DNA from: Terriglobus sp. TAA 43
GTDB taxonomy: Bacteria; Acidobacteriota; Terriglobia; Terriglobales; Acidobacteriaceae
Direction of reading: 5' to 3'
NCBI RefSeq assembly: GCF_000800015.1
Contig: NZ_JUGR01000001.1
Span: 620,001 to 684,000 of the forward strand
Length of the DNA: 64,000 nucleotides
The position numbers were made by a program, and so were the translations under genes. Of the stretch, positions 9,883-18,573 are shown piece after piece; positions within the stretch are counted from its first letter, which is position 1; every line of letters starts with the position of its first letter. The notes under the pieces are model-generated. The model searched no databases. It was not told where the DNA came from and saw only the letters and a program-made list of their open reading frames with translations.

Positions 9883-9923
9883 CGCCCCGCAAATCCACGA
9901 AGACGGTAGACTGTAAGACGATC

Positions 9924-10616
9924 ATGAAGCGCCTTTTCTGGATGTTGTGCGGTCTGAGCGTGGCCCTGCTGGCATGGGGTTTGTACGAGGCCATTTTCGT
10001 TGCTCCCACGGAAGCCACCATGGGACCGATTCAGCGGATCTTCTATTGGCATGTGCCAATTAACATCTCCGCCGAAATCTTCCCCTATGCGAACATGATC
10101 GCGTCGATCGCCTTCCTGGCGACGCGTCGCAAAAATCACGCCTTGGCTATGAAGTTGGACGCCTTTGCCATTGCCTCCGCAGAAATCTCCGTTCTTTATG
10201 TAGGCCTCGGTCTCGCCACCGGGATGTTGTGGGGGCGTCCCGTGTGGGGCATCTGGTGGGCATGGGATGCCCGCCTGACCAGCTTCCTGATGCTCTTCCT
10301 GCTCTACGTCAGCTACCTGTTGGTGCGCAGCTTCTCCTCCAGCAGCCAGGCACCGGTAATTGCAGCAGTACTCAGTGTCTTTGCTGGTATTGATATTCCC
10401 ATCGTCTTCGAATCCATCACCTGGTGGCGCACGCAGCATCCCGCACCGGTTTTGCGCGGAGACGGCGCATTGGACCCGGTAATGAAGACCGCCTTCCTCT
10501 GGAACATGGTGGCGTGGTTCTTCTGGGGATGCACTCTCATCTGGGCGCGTTACGCCATCGTTCGTCGTGAACAGCAGATCGCAGAACGCGAAGCCATGGA
10601 AGCACTGGAGGCATAA
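9924..10616 (+). CDS. ccmC: Heme exporter protein CcmC
   Basis: 230 residues from ATG 9924; the frame is open further upstream but would overlap ccmB. Six membrane helices. The tryptophan-rich heme-handling motif is present as WGIWWAWDARLTSFLML, flanked by two histidines in periplasmic loops (FYWHVPIN and RTQHPAPVL) that ligate heme. CcmC loads heme onto CcmE. It is followed after 2 bases by the small ccmD-like gene. Confidence 0.95.
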   Translation: MKRLFWMLCGLSVALLAWGLYEAIFVAPTEATMGPIQRIFYWHVPINISAEIFPYANMIASIAFLATRRKNHALAMKLDAFAIASAEISVLYVGLGLATGMLWGRPVWGIWWAWDARLTSFLMLFLLYVSYLLVRSFSSSSQAPVIAAVLSVFAGIDIPIVFESITWWRTQHPAPVLRGDGALDPVMKTAFLWNMVAWFFWGCTLIWARYAIVRREQQIAEREAMEALEA

Positions 10617-10618
10617 AC

Positions 10619-10744
10619 ATGGAACCTACTGTGAACAGTATCCACTTCCTCTGGGCCGCCTACATTCTCGTTGCCGTTACGAACATCGCCGTGGTCATCT
10701 GGCTTGCAGCGCGTTGGTCGTCCGTAAATCGGAAGCAATCGTAA
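10619..10744 (+). CDS. ccmD: CcmD-like small membrane protein
   Basis: 41 residues (MEPTVNSIHFLWAAYILVAV...), one hydrophobic helix (about 10-31) and a basic C-terminus (ARWSSVNRKQS). CcmD is a small single-helix protein that helps release holo-CcmE from CcmABC, and it normally follows ccmC. Length, the 'W.AY' opening of the helix and position support the call, although sequence conservation in this family is low. It lies 2 bases after the ccmC stop and 1 base before the next gene. Confidence 0.75.
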   Translation: MEPTVNSIHFLWAAYILVAVTNIAVVIWLAARWSSVNRKQS

Positions 10745-10745
10745 C

Positions 10746-11927
10746 GTGAAGGTAAGCCGCTCCATCACTCTTGCTTCCCTGCCGCTTCTGCTCCTTGCAG
10801 GCGGATGCAATCGTATGCGTTTTCCGCAACTCGCGGCGAACTACCGCGAATACGCGTACGTCGCGAATAATGCAGTTGGCACCGTGACCGTCCTCGATCT
10901 GGTGAACTTCCGCGCCGACCGCACATTGCAGGTGGGTGCTCAGCCCAGTGCCATTGCCGTGAATCCCACGCGCAACGAAGTCTACGTCACCAACTCCGGC
11001 AGCAGCACCGTCACCGCCATCAACGCGGACAACAACTCCATCGCCGCCACCATCGGCGTGCAACGCGGCCCGACCGGCATCGACGTTGATTCCACCGGCA
11101 AGCGCGCGTACGTAACGAATGCCGACTCCAACTCCGTCAGCGTCATCGACCTCGCAACGCATCGCAGCATTGCAACCGTAGCCGCTGGCGTTCAGCCTGC
11201 CACAGTGCGCGTGTCGCCTGACAATCGTTCGCTGGTTGTGGCCAATCGTGGCGCGGGTTCCGTCTCTGTCTATGCGATCGGCGAAGACCATCCGTTGCAG
11301 CTTCGTTCCACCTACGACAAGTGCTCCGGCGCAGCCGACATCGCCATCCTTGGCGACTCTTCCAAAGCCTTCATCACCTGCCCCGGCAACGATGAAGTCA
11401 TGGCCGTCAGCCTCTCTTCCGCACCCGGAACATGGGAAGCCAAGCAGGACCCCGCATCCATGCAGGACCACTTGCTGGCGCGACTGCGCGTTGGCAAGCA
11501 GCCCGGACACATTGCCCTGAAGCCCGATAGCGGTGAGATTTTCGTCAGCAACTACGGCTCTGACAGCGTCAGTGAAATCTCCACCTACACCAACGAAGTG
11601 GGCGGCACCTACCTCATCGGCACACAGCCCACGCGCGGTATAGTCGGTGCGGACAACACATCGCTCTGGGTCGCAGCGAACGGCTCAGACTCCGTAAGCC
11701 TCTACTCCATCGACGATGGACGCATGTCCAACAGCATCCACACCGGCCCCGGCCCCGATGCCATGGCCATGTCACCGGGACAACCTGTGCTGCTGGTCGC
11801 CGACTCGCGCGGTGCAGACGTGGCGGTCATTCGCACACGCGCCACACGCGGTCCTGAGTTGTTCACCATGTTGCCTGCCGGACCACATCCCGTTGCTATC
11901 GGGATCAAGGCCTACAAGTCACATTAA
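10746..11927 (+). CDS. YVTN-family beta-propeller lipoprotein
   Basis: 393 residues, GTG start 1 base after the ccmD stop. Lipoprotein signal: LPLLLLAGGCNR, with Cys22 as the lipidated residue. The rest is a YVTN/YncE seven-bladed propeller; repeats include AYVANNAVGTVTVLDL, VYVTNSGSSTVTAI, AYVTNADSNSVSVIDL and IFVSNYGSDSVSEI. Function unknown; it may be a surface-binding or scaffold protein. Its immediate linkage to ccmCD suggests shared transcription with the cytochrome maturation genes. The stop codon overlaps the stop of the convergent tetR gene within TTAA. Confidence 0.88.
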   Translation: MKVSRSITLASLPLLLLAGGCNRMRFPQLAANYREYAYVANNAVGTVTVLDLVNFRADRTLQVGAQPSAIAVNPTRNEVYVTNSGSSTVTAINADNNSIAATIGVQRGPTGIDVDSTGKRAYVTNADSNSVSVIDLATHRSIATVAAGVQPATVRVSPDNRSLVVANRGAGSVSVYAIGEDHPLQLRSTYDKCSGAADIAILGDSSKAFITCPGNDEVMAVSLSSAPGTWEAKQDPASMQDHLLARLRVGKQPGHIALKPDSGEIFVSNYGSDSVSEISTYTNEVGGTYLIGTQPTRGIVGADNTSLWVAANGSDSVSLYSIDDGRMSNSIHTGPGPDAMAMSPGQPVLLVADSRGADVAVIRTRATRGPELFTMLPAGPHPVAIGIKAYKSH

Positions 11928-12541
11928 ACAACGCGTTCGCGCACCATCTGTTCAATGCGGGAGCGCACTTCCTCCTGCGAAAGTGCTCCCGGATCGAAAT
12001 ACAGATTCAGCGCAAGGCCGTCCAGCACAGCACCAAATGCAGCAAAGATCGCTCGCCGCTTTTGCGAGTTGTCTTCATGCAGCTCCGGTACCAGGTGCAA
12101 CTTGGAATCCATGCCCTTCACACAAAGTGCCTGGTGAAGCTCCGCCAGACGCTTTTGTTTATGGGGATGCCGGATAGCGTACATTTTGAATTCCAGGTAA
12201 AGCATCACACGTTTGCGATCACACAACATAGCTTCCATATGATCCACAAGCGCAGCCACACGTTCTTCGCGCGTTGATTCGGGCGTAAGCCGAGTCCTAT
12301 AGAATTCCCCGTCCGCCTCCATGTTCTCTTCGATCAATGCGAAAAAGAGATCTTCTTTGTCCTTAAAGTGGGCGTAGAGCGCGCCGCGCGTCTTGCCCGC
12401 TTCCTGCGCGATATCCTGCAGGCGAGCCACTTCAAACCCATCGCGCGCAAAGACGCGCCGAGCCGCAGCCATCAAATCTTTACGTGTCCGTATGGCCCGT
12501 TCTTGCGTACGATGTTCGGAAGTAACTTTTCTCACAGGCAA
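11924..12541 (-). CDS. TetR/AcrR-family repressor, probably of the adjacent RND pump
   Basis: 205 residues. The N-terminal helix-turn-helix is clear (about 20-65: RKDLMAAARRVFARDGFEVARLQDIAQEAGKTRGALYAHFKDKEDLF). The C-terminal region is an AcrR-like ligand-binding domain. The start is TTG at 12541, or GTG at 12535; no ATG is near. It diverges from the RND operon with a 108-base gap holding an imperfect palindrome at 12574-12594. That arrangement is typical of AcrR-type regulators repressing the divergent pump genes and their own gene. The inducer is unknown. Confidence 0.9.
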   Translation of the reverse strand: MPVRKVTSEHRTQERAIRTRKDLMAAARRVFARDGFEVARLQDIAQEAGKTRGALYAHFKDKEDLFFALIEENMEADGEFYRTRLTPESTREERVAALVDHMEAMLCDRKRVMLYLEFKMYAIRHPHKQKRLAELHQALCVKGMDSKLHLVPELHEDNSQKRRAIFAAFGAVLDGLALNLYFDPGALSQEEVRSRIEQMVRERVV

Positions 12542-12573
12542 CTTATTGAATCCCCGCTATTGGACGCATCATC

Positions 12574-12594
12574 GTATGTGAAAGATACATGCGC
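12574..12594. promoter_or_regulatory. Imperfect palindrome between tetR and RND operon, candidate operator
   Basis: Left half CGTATGTGA and right half ATACATGCG, three bases apart, match as inverted repeats at six of nine positions. The ATGT/ACAT cores recall AcrR-type operators. It lies between the divergent starts. Confidence 0.45.
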
Positions 12595-12649
12595 GTATGT
12601 TTTCTGTGAGAGAACGTTCAGCCGCAGGATCTTTCGCCAAGGAGCATTC

Positions 12650-13900
12650 ATGACCATGCCGGCCATCCGCCGCGTGAACCAACGCACTCCCCTCGCACAG
12701 ACCGCTTGCCGTGCGGCTTTTCTTTTAGCCGGAGCAAGCATCGTGCTTCTGGCAACAGGCTGCGAAAGCAAGCCCGCTCCACAGCAGCAAATGGGTGCCC
12801 TGCCTGTTTCCGTGGTCACGGTACAGCCGTCAGACGTTGCCCTGAACAACCAGTGGGTGGGCACACTGGATGGCTTCGTGAACGCGCAGATCCAGCCGCA
12901 GGTGACCGGTTACCTTATCCGCCAGAATTATCGCGAAGGTTCCGTTGTCAGCAAGGGCCAGGTCTTGTTTGAGATTGATCCTCGTCCCTTCCAGGCAACA
13001 CTTGATCAGGCGAAGGGCCAGGTCGCAGCCGCAGAAGCTGCACTGGGTCAGTCACAGGCCGCTCTAAAGCTCGCAGAGATCAACGTCACCCGCGATACCC
13101 CGCTCGCAGAACAAAAGGCAATTGCTCAGAGCCAGTTAGATCAGGAAGTCCAGACCAGGGCACAGAGCGAAGCCAACGTGCAGCAGGCGAAGGCGCAGAT
13201 CGCAACCGCACGCGCGGCAGAAGAGACAGCAGAGATTAACCTCGGCTTCACTAAGGTTCGTTCGCTCATCTCCGGTGTTGCCGGTCAGGCAGTCACACAG
13301 ATCGGCAATCTTGTATCGCCCCAGACTGCCCTCACGTCTGTGTCGCAGCTTGATCCCGTCAAGGTGTACTTCTCCATCAGCGATAGCGAATACCTCGCAC
13401 TCATCGGTCGTGCGAATGATAGCGATGCGGATCTCTTGAAGAGCGCCGCCAACGTTCCGCTGACACTGACACTGTCCAACGGCGATGCCTATCCCCACAA
13501 GGGCAAGATCGCATTCATCGATCGTCAGATGAATCAGCAGACAGGTGCCATCCGCATCGCCGCCGTCTTCCCGAATCCTAAGAATGTCCTGCGCCCCGGT
13601 CAGTTCGGCCGCGTTTCTGCCACCACACAGCTTCGCCGCAACACCATCACCGTACCTCAGGCCGCGGTGACCGATGTGCAGGGAATGAAGCAGGTGTACA
13701 TCGTCGACGCTGGCAACAAGGCACATGCCGTAACGCTGCAGCTTGGTTCCGAATCTGGAAACAACTGGATCGTGAACTCCGGTCTTGCTCCGGGAAGCCG
13801 CGTCATCGTGGACAATCTGCAGAAGCTAAGGGAAGGTGCGCCAGTCGCGCCGCACGCCCCCGCTCCTGCGAGCGCAACAACACCCGCGGAAGCGAGGTAA
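12650..13900 (+). CDS. RND efflux periplasmic adaptor (membrane fusion) lipoprotein
   Basis: 416 residues from ATG 12650, which has AAGGAG 5 bases upstream; the frame is open further 5' but lacks a better start. Lipoprotein signal ends in LLATGCESK. An AcrA-type layout follows: beta-barrel and lipoyl halves (GYLIRQNYREGSVVSKGQVLFEID, then GVAGQAVTQIGNLVSPQ), a long alpha-hairpin with coiled coil (about 118-200), and a C-terminal membrane-proximal domain (RNTITVPQAAVTDVQGMKQVYIV). It links the inner-membrane pump to the outer-membrane channel. First gene of the pump operon; the pump gene starts 4 bases after its stop. Confidence 0.95.
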   Translation: MTMPAIRRVNQRTPLAQTACRAAFLLAGASIVLLATGCESKPAPQQQMGALPVSVVTVQPSDVALNNQWVGTLDGFVNAQIQPQVTGYLIRQNYREGSVVSKGQVLFEIDPRPFQATLDQAKGQVAAAEAALGQSQAALKLAEINVTRDTPLAEQKAIAQSQLDQEVQTRAQSEANVQQAKAQIATARAAEETAEINLGFTKVRSLISGVAGQAVTQIGNLVSPQTALTSVSQLDPVKVYFSISDSEYLALIGRANDSDADLLKSAANVPLTLTLSNGDAYPHKGKIAFIDRQMNQQTGAIRIAAVFPNPKNVLRPGQFGRVSATTQLRRNTITVPQAAVTDVQGMKQVYIVDAGNKAHAVTLQLGSESGNNWIVNSGLAPGSRVIVDNLQKLREGAPVAPHAPAPASATTPAEAR

Positions 13901-13904
13901 GTTC

Positions 13905-16900
13905 GTGTCGAAATTTTTCATTCGGCGACCCATTGTCGCCATTGTGATCGCCATTATTACGGTCATTGTCGGTGTGGTTTCCATGCTGACTCTGCCCACG
14001 TCGCAATACCCTGATATCGTTCCGCCGGAAATCCTTGTACAGGCCACCTATCCCGGCGCCGATGCAAAAACACTTTCGCAGGCCGTTGCCACACCGATCG
14101 AGCAGCAGATGAACGGCGTGGACAACATGCTTTACATGTATTCGGTCAACGCCAACAACGGGCAGACACAGGTCTTCGTTGACTTTGACGTAAAGACGAA
14201 TGCTGACACAGATCAGATCCTGTCGCAGCTTCGCGTCTCGCAGGCGCAGGCACAGCTTCCCGCACAGGTGAACACTGCCGGTCTCACCGTGCAGAAGGCG
14301 CTCACCTCTCCCCTGATGCTTGTCGGCATCAACTCAAACGACAAGAAGTACGATCAGGAATTTCTCACCAACTACGCCATCATCAACGTGCAGGACGAAA
14401 TTGCGCGTGTACCCGGCGTAAGCCGCGTACAGGTATTTGGCGGCCAATACGCCATGCGAATCTGGGTTGATCCCAACAAACTCGCAAACCTTGGCGTCAC
14501 CGCGACCGATGTCATCACTGCCCTCGGAACACAGAACGCCGTGAACCCGGCAGGACAGATTGGTGGAGAACCTGTTCCGAACGGACAGCAGTTCACCTAC
14601 ACCGTTCGGACTCAGGGCCGTCTGGTGGACGAGAAGGAATTCGAAAACATCGTAGTGCGCGCCAATCCTGACGGATCGGTGCTGCATCTGCGCGACGTTG
14701 CACGCGTGGAACTCGGACAGCAGCTTTACAGCCTTTCCGCACGTTACAACGGCGCACCTGCCGGCATGATGGGTATCTACCAGCTACCCGGCTCGAACGC
14801 GGTGCAGGTAGCAGAGCAGGTGCGCAAGCGCCTGGACGAACTGCAGAAGACCTTCCCCCCGGGTATCAAGTACGACGTGCCGCTGGACACCACCAAGGCC
14901 GTTAGCGCGGGTATTCACGACATTATCCTGACGCTGGGCATCGCGTTGATCCTCGTGATCATCGTTGTGTTCATCTTCCTGCAGGGCTGGCGCGCCACGC
15001 TGATTCCATTGCTGGCCGTCCCCGTCTCACTCATCGGCACATTCGTGCTCTTCCCGCTGCTCGGCTTCAGCATTAATACGCTGTCGCTCTTCGGCCTTGT
15101 ACTCGCCATCGGTCTCGTCGTCGACGACGCCATCATCGTGGTCGAAGCCGTCGAACATCACATCGAGGAAGGCTTGTCGCCAACGGATGCGACGATCAAG
15201 GCGATGGAAGAGGTAGGCGGTCCCGTCGTCGCCATCGCCCTCATCCTCGCAGCGGTGTTCATCCCAACAGCGGCCATCCCTGGTATTACCGGCCGTCTGT
15301 ATCAGCAGTTCGCTGTGACCATCGCCATCTCGGTGCTCATCTCGGCGTTCAACGCTCTTACACTCTCGCCTGCACTCGCCGCGCTGTTGCTCAAGCCAAA
15401 GGACCACAAACAGAAGCCCGGACTGCTTGGACGCTTCTTTAATTGGTTCAACCGTGTCTTTGGTCGCACCACGGAAGCCTATGTAGGAACATCGCGCGTT
15501 CTGATCCACAAGTCGGGTGCCACGATGATCGCGCTCGCAGTCATCGCCGTGGTCGCAGTCTTCATGGGTTCGCGCCTGCCCACGGGCTTTATCCCACAGG
15601 AAGACCAGGGGTATCTCTTCGCTGCACTGCAGTTGCCGGATGCCACCAGTCTTCAGAAAACGGATCAAGCCGCGCAGCAGATCACGAAGGCGCTTCTTGA
15701 TACACCGGGTGTTGGTGGTGTTGTAGCCGTCAACGGCTTCAGCTTGTTGACACAGGTACAAAGCACCAACAGCGCGTTCTTCTTCGTCTCTCTCAAACCC
15801 TGGGACGATCGAAAAACCAAGGAAGAGCAGATCGAAGCGATCCAGGCTTCGGTCGGACAGAAGCTGATGGGCAATCCCGCTGGATTGGCTTTCAGTTTCC
15901 CGCCGCCAGCCATTCCCGGCATCGGAACCTCGGGTGGCGTTACCATGGTGGTGGAGGATCAATCCGGCAAGGATGATCCAAACTTCCTCACGCAAAACCT
16001 CTTCGCTTATCTTGGCGCGCTGAAGAAGCGTCCTGAGATTGCCGCGGCCATCCCGTCGTACCTGCCGGCAGTACCGCAGCTCTACGCTGAAGTCGATCGT
16101 GAAAAGGTCATCCAGCAGCAGGTGGATCTCAGCAGTGTGTACAACACCATGTCCACCTTCATGGGCGGCTACCTGGTCAACTACTTCAACCGTTTCGGTC
16201 GACAGTGGCAGACATACGTCGAAGCCGAAGGTGCATCGCGTACGAAGATCGACAACATCAATCAGTTCTACGTGCGCAGTGCCAACGGAAGCCAGGTTCC
16301 ACTCGGATCGCTGGTTCACGTGAAGCAGATCAATGGACCGGAGTTCGTTCTCCGATTCAACGAGCACCCTGGCGCGCAGTTGAACGTCACCGGCGCTCCG
16401 GGCTACAGCTCAGGACAGGTACGAAAAGCACTGGAAGAAACCTTCCAGCAATCCATGCCAACCGGCATGGGCTATGACTACACCGGCATGAGCTACCAGG
16501 AACAGAAGGCGGCACAAGGCGTACCTGCATGGGTTGTCTTCGGTCTGTCGCTGCTCTTCGTCTTCCTCATCCTCGCGGCACTGTACGAGAGCTGGACTCT
16601 TCCCTTCAGCGTTCTGCTCTCCACACCGGTCGCCATTCTGGGTGCGTATCTTGCGCTCAGCATCCGCTCCATGGAAAACGACATCTTCGCCACCATCGGT
16701 CTCGTCATGCTGATCGGTCTTTCGGCAAAGAACGCCATCCTTATCGTGGAGTTCGCTGTCCTCAGCTACAAGGAAGGAAAGTCCATCGCAGAGTCCGCAC
16801 TGGAAGCTGCAAGACTGCGCTTCCGACCCATCCTGATGACCAGCTTCGCCTTCGTCTTTGGCTGCCTTCCCTTGTGGACAGCCACCGGCTCAGGCGCGGT

Positions 16901-17102
16901 ATCGCGACGCATCCTCGGAACCGTGGTGATCGGCGGCATGTTGCTGTCGTCCATCATCGGCATCCTCATGGTGCCCGTCACCTTCTCCGTCGTCGAATAC
17001 ATCTCGCATCGCTTCGGCAAGGGCGGTAAGGGCACAACGATGGATTCCAAGCCGGATTTTGATCCTGTAGCCGCGGCTGCCGCAGATGGAGGTCAACACT
17101 AA
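13905..17102 (+). CDS. RND multidrug efflux pump, HAE1/AcrB family
   Basis: 1065 residues from GTG 13905; the frame continues upstream only by overlapping the adaptor gene. The opening SKFFIRRPIVAIVIAI is typical of AcrB homologues. Twelve membrane helices and two large periplasmic loops. The proton-relay Asp pair is in LVVDDAIIVVEAVEHH (about 406-407) and the Lys is in GLSAKNAILIVEFAV (about 941). It exports hydrophobic compounds by proton exchange as a trimer. The stop overlaps the start of the outer-membrane factor gene (TAATG). Confidence 0.96.
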   Translation: MSKFFIRRPIVAIVIAIITVIVGVVSMLTLPTSQYPDIVPPEILVQATYPGADAKTLSQAVATPIEQQMNGVDNMLYMYSVNANNGQTQVFVDFDVKTNADTDQILSQLRVSQAQAQLPAQVNTAGLTVQKALTSPLMLVGINSNDKKYDQEFLTNYAIINVQDEIARVPGVSRVQVFGGQYAMRIWVDPNKLANLGVTATDVITALGTQNAVNPAGQIGGEPVPNGQQFTYTVRTQGRLVDEKEFENIVVRANPDGSVLHLRDVARVELGQQLYSLSARYNGAPAGMMGIYQLPGSNAVQVAEQVRKRLDELQKTFPPGIKYDVPLDTTKAVSAGIHDIILTLGIALILVIIVVFIFLQGWRATLIPLLAVPVSLIGTFVLFPLLGFSINTLSLFGLVLAIGLVVDDAIIVVEAVEHHIEEGLSPTDATIKAMEEVGGPVVAIALILAAVFIPTAAIPGITGRLYQQFAVTIAISVLISAFNALTLSPALAALLLKPKDHKQKPGLLGRFFNWFNRVFGRTTEAYVGTSRVLIHKSGATMIALAVIAVVAVFMGSRLPTGFIPQEDQGYLFAALQLPDATSLQKTDQAAQQITKALLDTPGVGGVVAVNGFSLLTQVQSTNSAFFFVSLKPWDDRKTKEEQIEAIQASVGQKLMGNPAGLAFSFPPPAIPGIGTSGGVTMVVEDQSGKDDPNFLTQNLFAYLGALKKRPEIAAAIPSYLPAVPQLYAEVDREKVIQQQVDLSSVYNTMSTFMGGYLVNYFNRFGRQWQTYVEAEGASRTKIDNINQFYVRSANGSQVPLGSLVHVKQINGPEFVLRFNEHPGAQLNVTGAPGYSSGQVRKALEETFQQSMPTGMGYDYTGMSYQEQKAAQGVPAWVVFGLSLLFVFLILAALYESWTLPFSVLLSTPVAILGAYLALSIRSMENDIFATIGLVMLIGLSAKNAILIVEFAVLSYKEGKSIAESALEAARLRFRPILMTSFAFVFGCLPLWTATGSGAVSRRILGTVVIGGMLLSSIIGILMVPVTFSVVEYISHRFGKGGKGTTMDSKPDFDPVAAAAADGGQH

Positions 17103-18505
17103 TGCGACACCCAGCAATCACCTCTGTTCTTTCGCTTGCATTGATTGCCACCACTGGCTGCAATGTTGGTCCCAAATACACCCGCCCGCAGGTGCCGGCA
17201 CCACCGGCATTCCGCGGCGCGGATGAAGCAGTCGTCTCCAGCGATCCCACGCAATCCATCGGCGATCGCAAATGGAGCGAGATCTTCCGCGAGCCTGAAC
17301 TGCAGCAATACATTCAGCAGGCACTCGCTGCCAACTACGATCTGCGCATCGCAGCACAGAAAGTACTGGAAGCGCAGTCGCAGGTGAAGATCACACGCGC
17401 TAATCAGTTCCCTACGTTCAACGCTGGCGGTTCGGGCATCGGTGCGGAGTTGCCGGATTCGCTCAGCAATACGATTAGCTCACCAATTACTGCAGGCAGC
17501 CTTAATCTTTCCGCTGCGTGGATACCTGACTTCTGGGGCCTCTATCGCAAACAGACGGAAGCTGCGCGCGATCAACTCATCGCGCAGGACTGGGCACGCT
17601 CCGCAGTGCGCATGTCCCTTGTCAGCCAGGTCGCCACCACGTACTTCACGCTGCGTTCGCTCGACGAACAGATTGCCGTAGCGCAGGACACGCTGAAGGC
17701 CCGGCAGGATTCTGTGCGCCTCACCCGCGCGCTGACCGATGGGGGCCGCGCGCCGCTCTCGGATCTTCGTCAGGCGGAACAGCTTCTTTACGGTGCTACT
17801 TCCGCTATCCCAACGCTGGAACAGCAGCGCGAGCAGCAGGAAAACGCAATGCGTCTTCTGCTGGGCCAGACTCCCGGTACGGTCACGCACACAGACGCAT
17901 CTGCACTCGCGCCTGTGCCGCAGGATCTCCCTGTAGGTGTCCCTTCGCAATTGTTGGAGCGTCGCCCGGACATCCAGCAAGCGGAAGCACAGCTCAAGGC
18001 AGCGAACGCAAACGTCGGCGTGGCCAAGGCGCAGTTCTTCCCGCAGCTATCCATCAGCTTCTCCGCAGGTCTCGGCGGAGACAGCTTCTCCAATCTCTTT
18101 GATCCATCCGGCCGCACCATCTACGGCATCGGTTCACTCGCGCAGCCAATCTTCGCAGGTGGCAAACTGAGTGGGCAGTACGCTCTTTCAAAACAGCAGA
18201 AGGAAGAGATGGTCCTCACCTATCAGAAGACCATCCTCGGTGCCTTCCGCGATGTATCAAATGCCCTCATCGCCGTAAACAAACAACGTGCCGCACGTGA
18301 AGAACAGCAGAAGCTTGTCGCAGCCGCGCAGGACTCGACACGTCTCGCACGTGTTCGTTATCAGGCAGGCGCCGCAACCTATCTGGAAGTTCTCGTCAGT
18401 GACTCCACACTCTTCAATGCGCAGTTGAATCTCATCAGCGCGCAACAAGGTGAGGCGACGTCACTGGTACAGCTTTACCAGGCACTCGGTGGCGGTTGGC
18501 AGTAA
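17102..18505 (+). CDS. RND efflux outer-membrane factor lipoprotein, NodT/OprM family
   Basis: 467 residues. A lipoprotein signal (LALIATTGCNVGPKYTRPQVP) carries the 'C.VGP.Y.RP' hallmark of NodT-type channels. Two OEP repeats follow (about 65-250 and 270-460; LLERRPDIQQAEAQLKAANANVGVAKAQFFP is the conserved start of the second half). It forms the trimeric exit channel of the pump. Third and last gene of the operon, ending just before a strong palindromic terminator. Confidence 0.95.
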   Translation: MRHPAITSVLSLALIATTGCNVGPKYTRPQVPAPPAFRGADEAVVSSDPTQSIGDRKWSEIFREPELQQYIQQALAANYDLRIAAQKVLEAQSQVKITRANQFPTFNAGGSGIGAELPDSLSNTISSPITAGSLNLSAAWIPDFWGLYRKQTEAARDQLIAQDWARSAVRMSLVSQVATTYFTLRSLDEQIAVAQDTLKARQDSVRLTRALTDGGRAPLSDLRQAEQLLYGATSAIPTLEQQREQQENAMRLLLGQTPGTVTHTDASALAPVPQDLPVGVPSQLLERRPDIQQAEAQLKAANANVGVAKAQFFPQLSISFSAGLGGDSFSNLFDPSGRTIYGIGSLAQPIFAGGKLSGQYALSKQQKEEMVLTYQKTILGAFRDVSNALIAVNKQRAAREEQQKLVAAAQDSTRLARVRYQAGAATYLEVLVSDSTLFNAQLNLISAQQGEATSLVQLYQALGGGWQ

Positions 18506-18526
18506 CGCTCGCAACAAGGCAAAAAG

Positions 18527-18559
18527 AAAGAGGCCGGGTGATCATCACCCGGCCTCTTT
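18527..18559. terminator. Bidirectional terminator between RND operon and yyaL-like gene
   Basis: A perfect long inverted repeat: AAAGAGGCCGGGTGAT pairs with its complement ATCACCCGGCCTCTTT, meeting at ATCATC. It has an A-tract on the left and TTT on the right, so it can stop both the efflux operon and the convergent gene ending at 18574. Confidence 0.9.
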
Positions 18560-18573
18560 GCATTTCCCTCTCT

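Noticed and set aside
15027-16367. 446-residue open frame antisense to the RND pump
   Set aside because: Shadow of a strongly conserved gene with normal codon use; the product is low-complexity and charged and has no family features.
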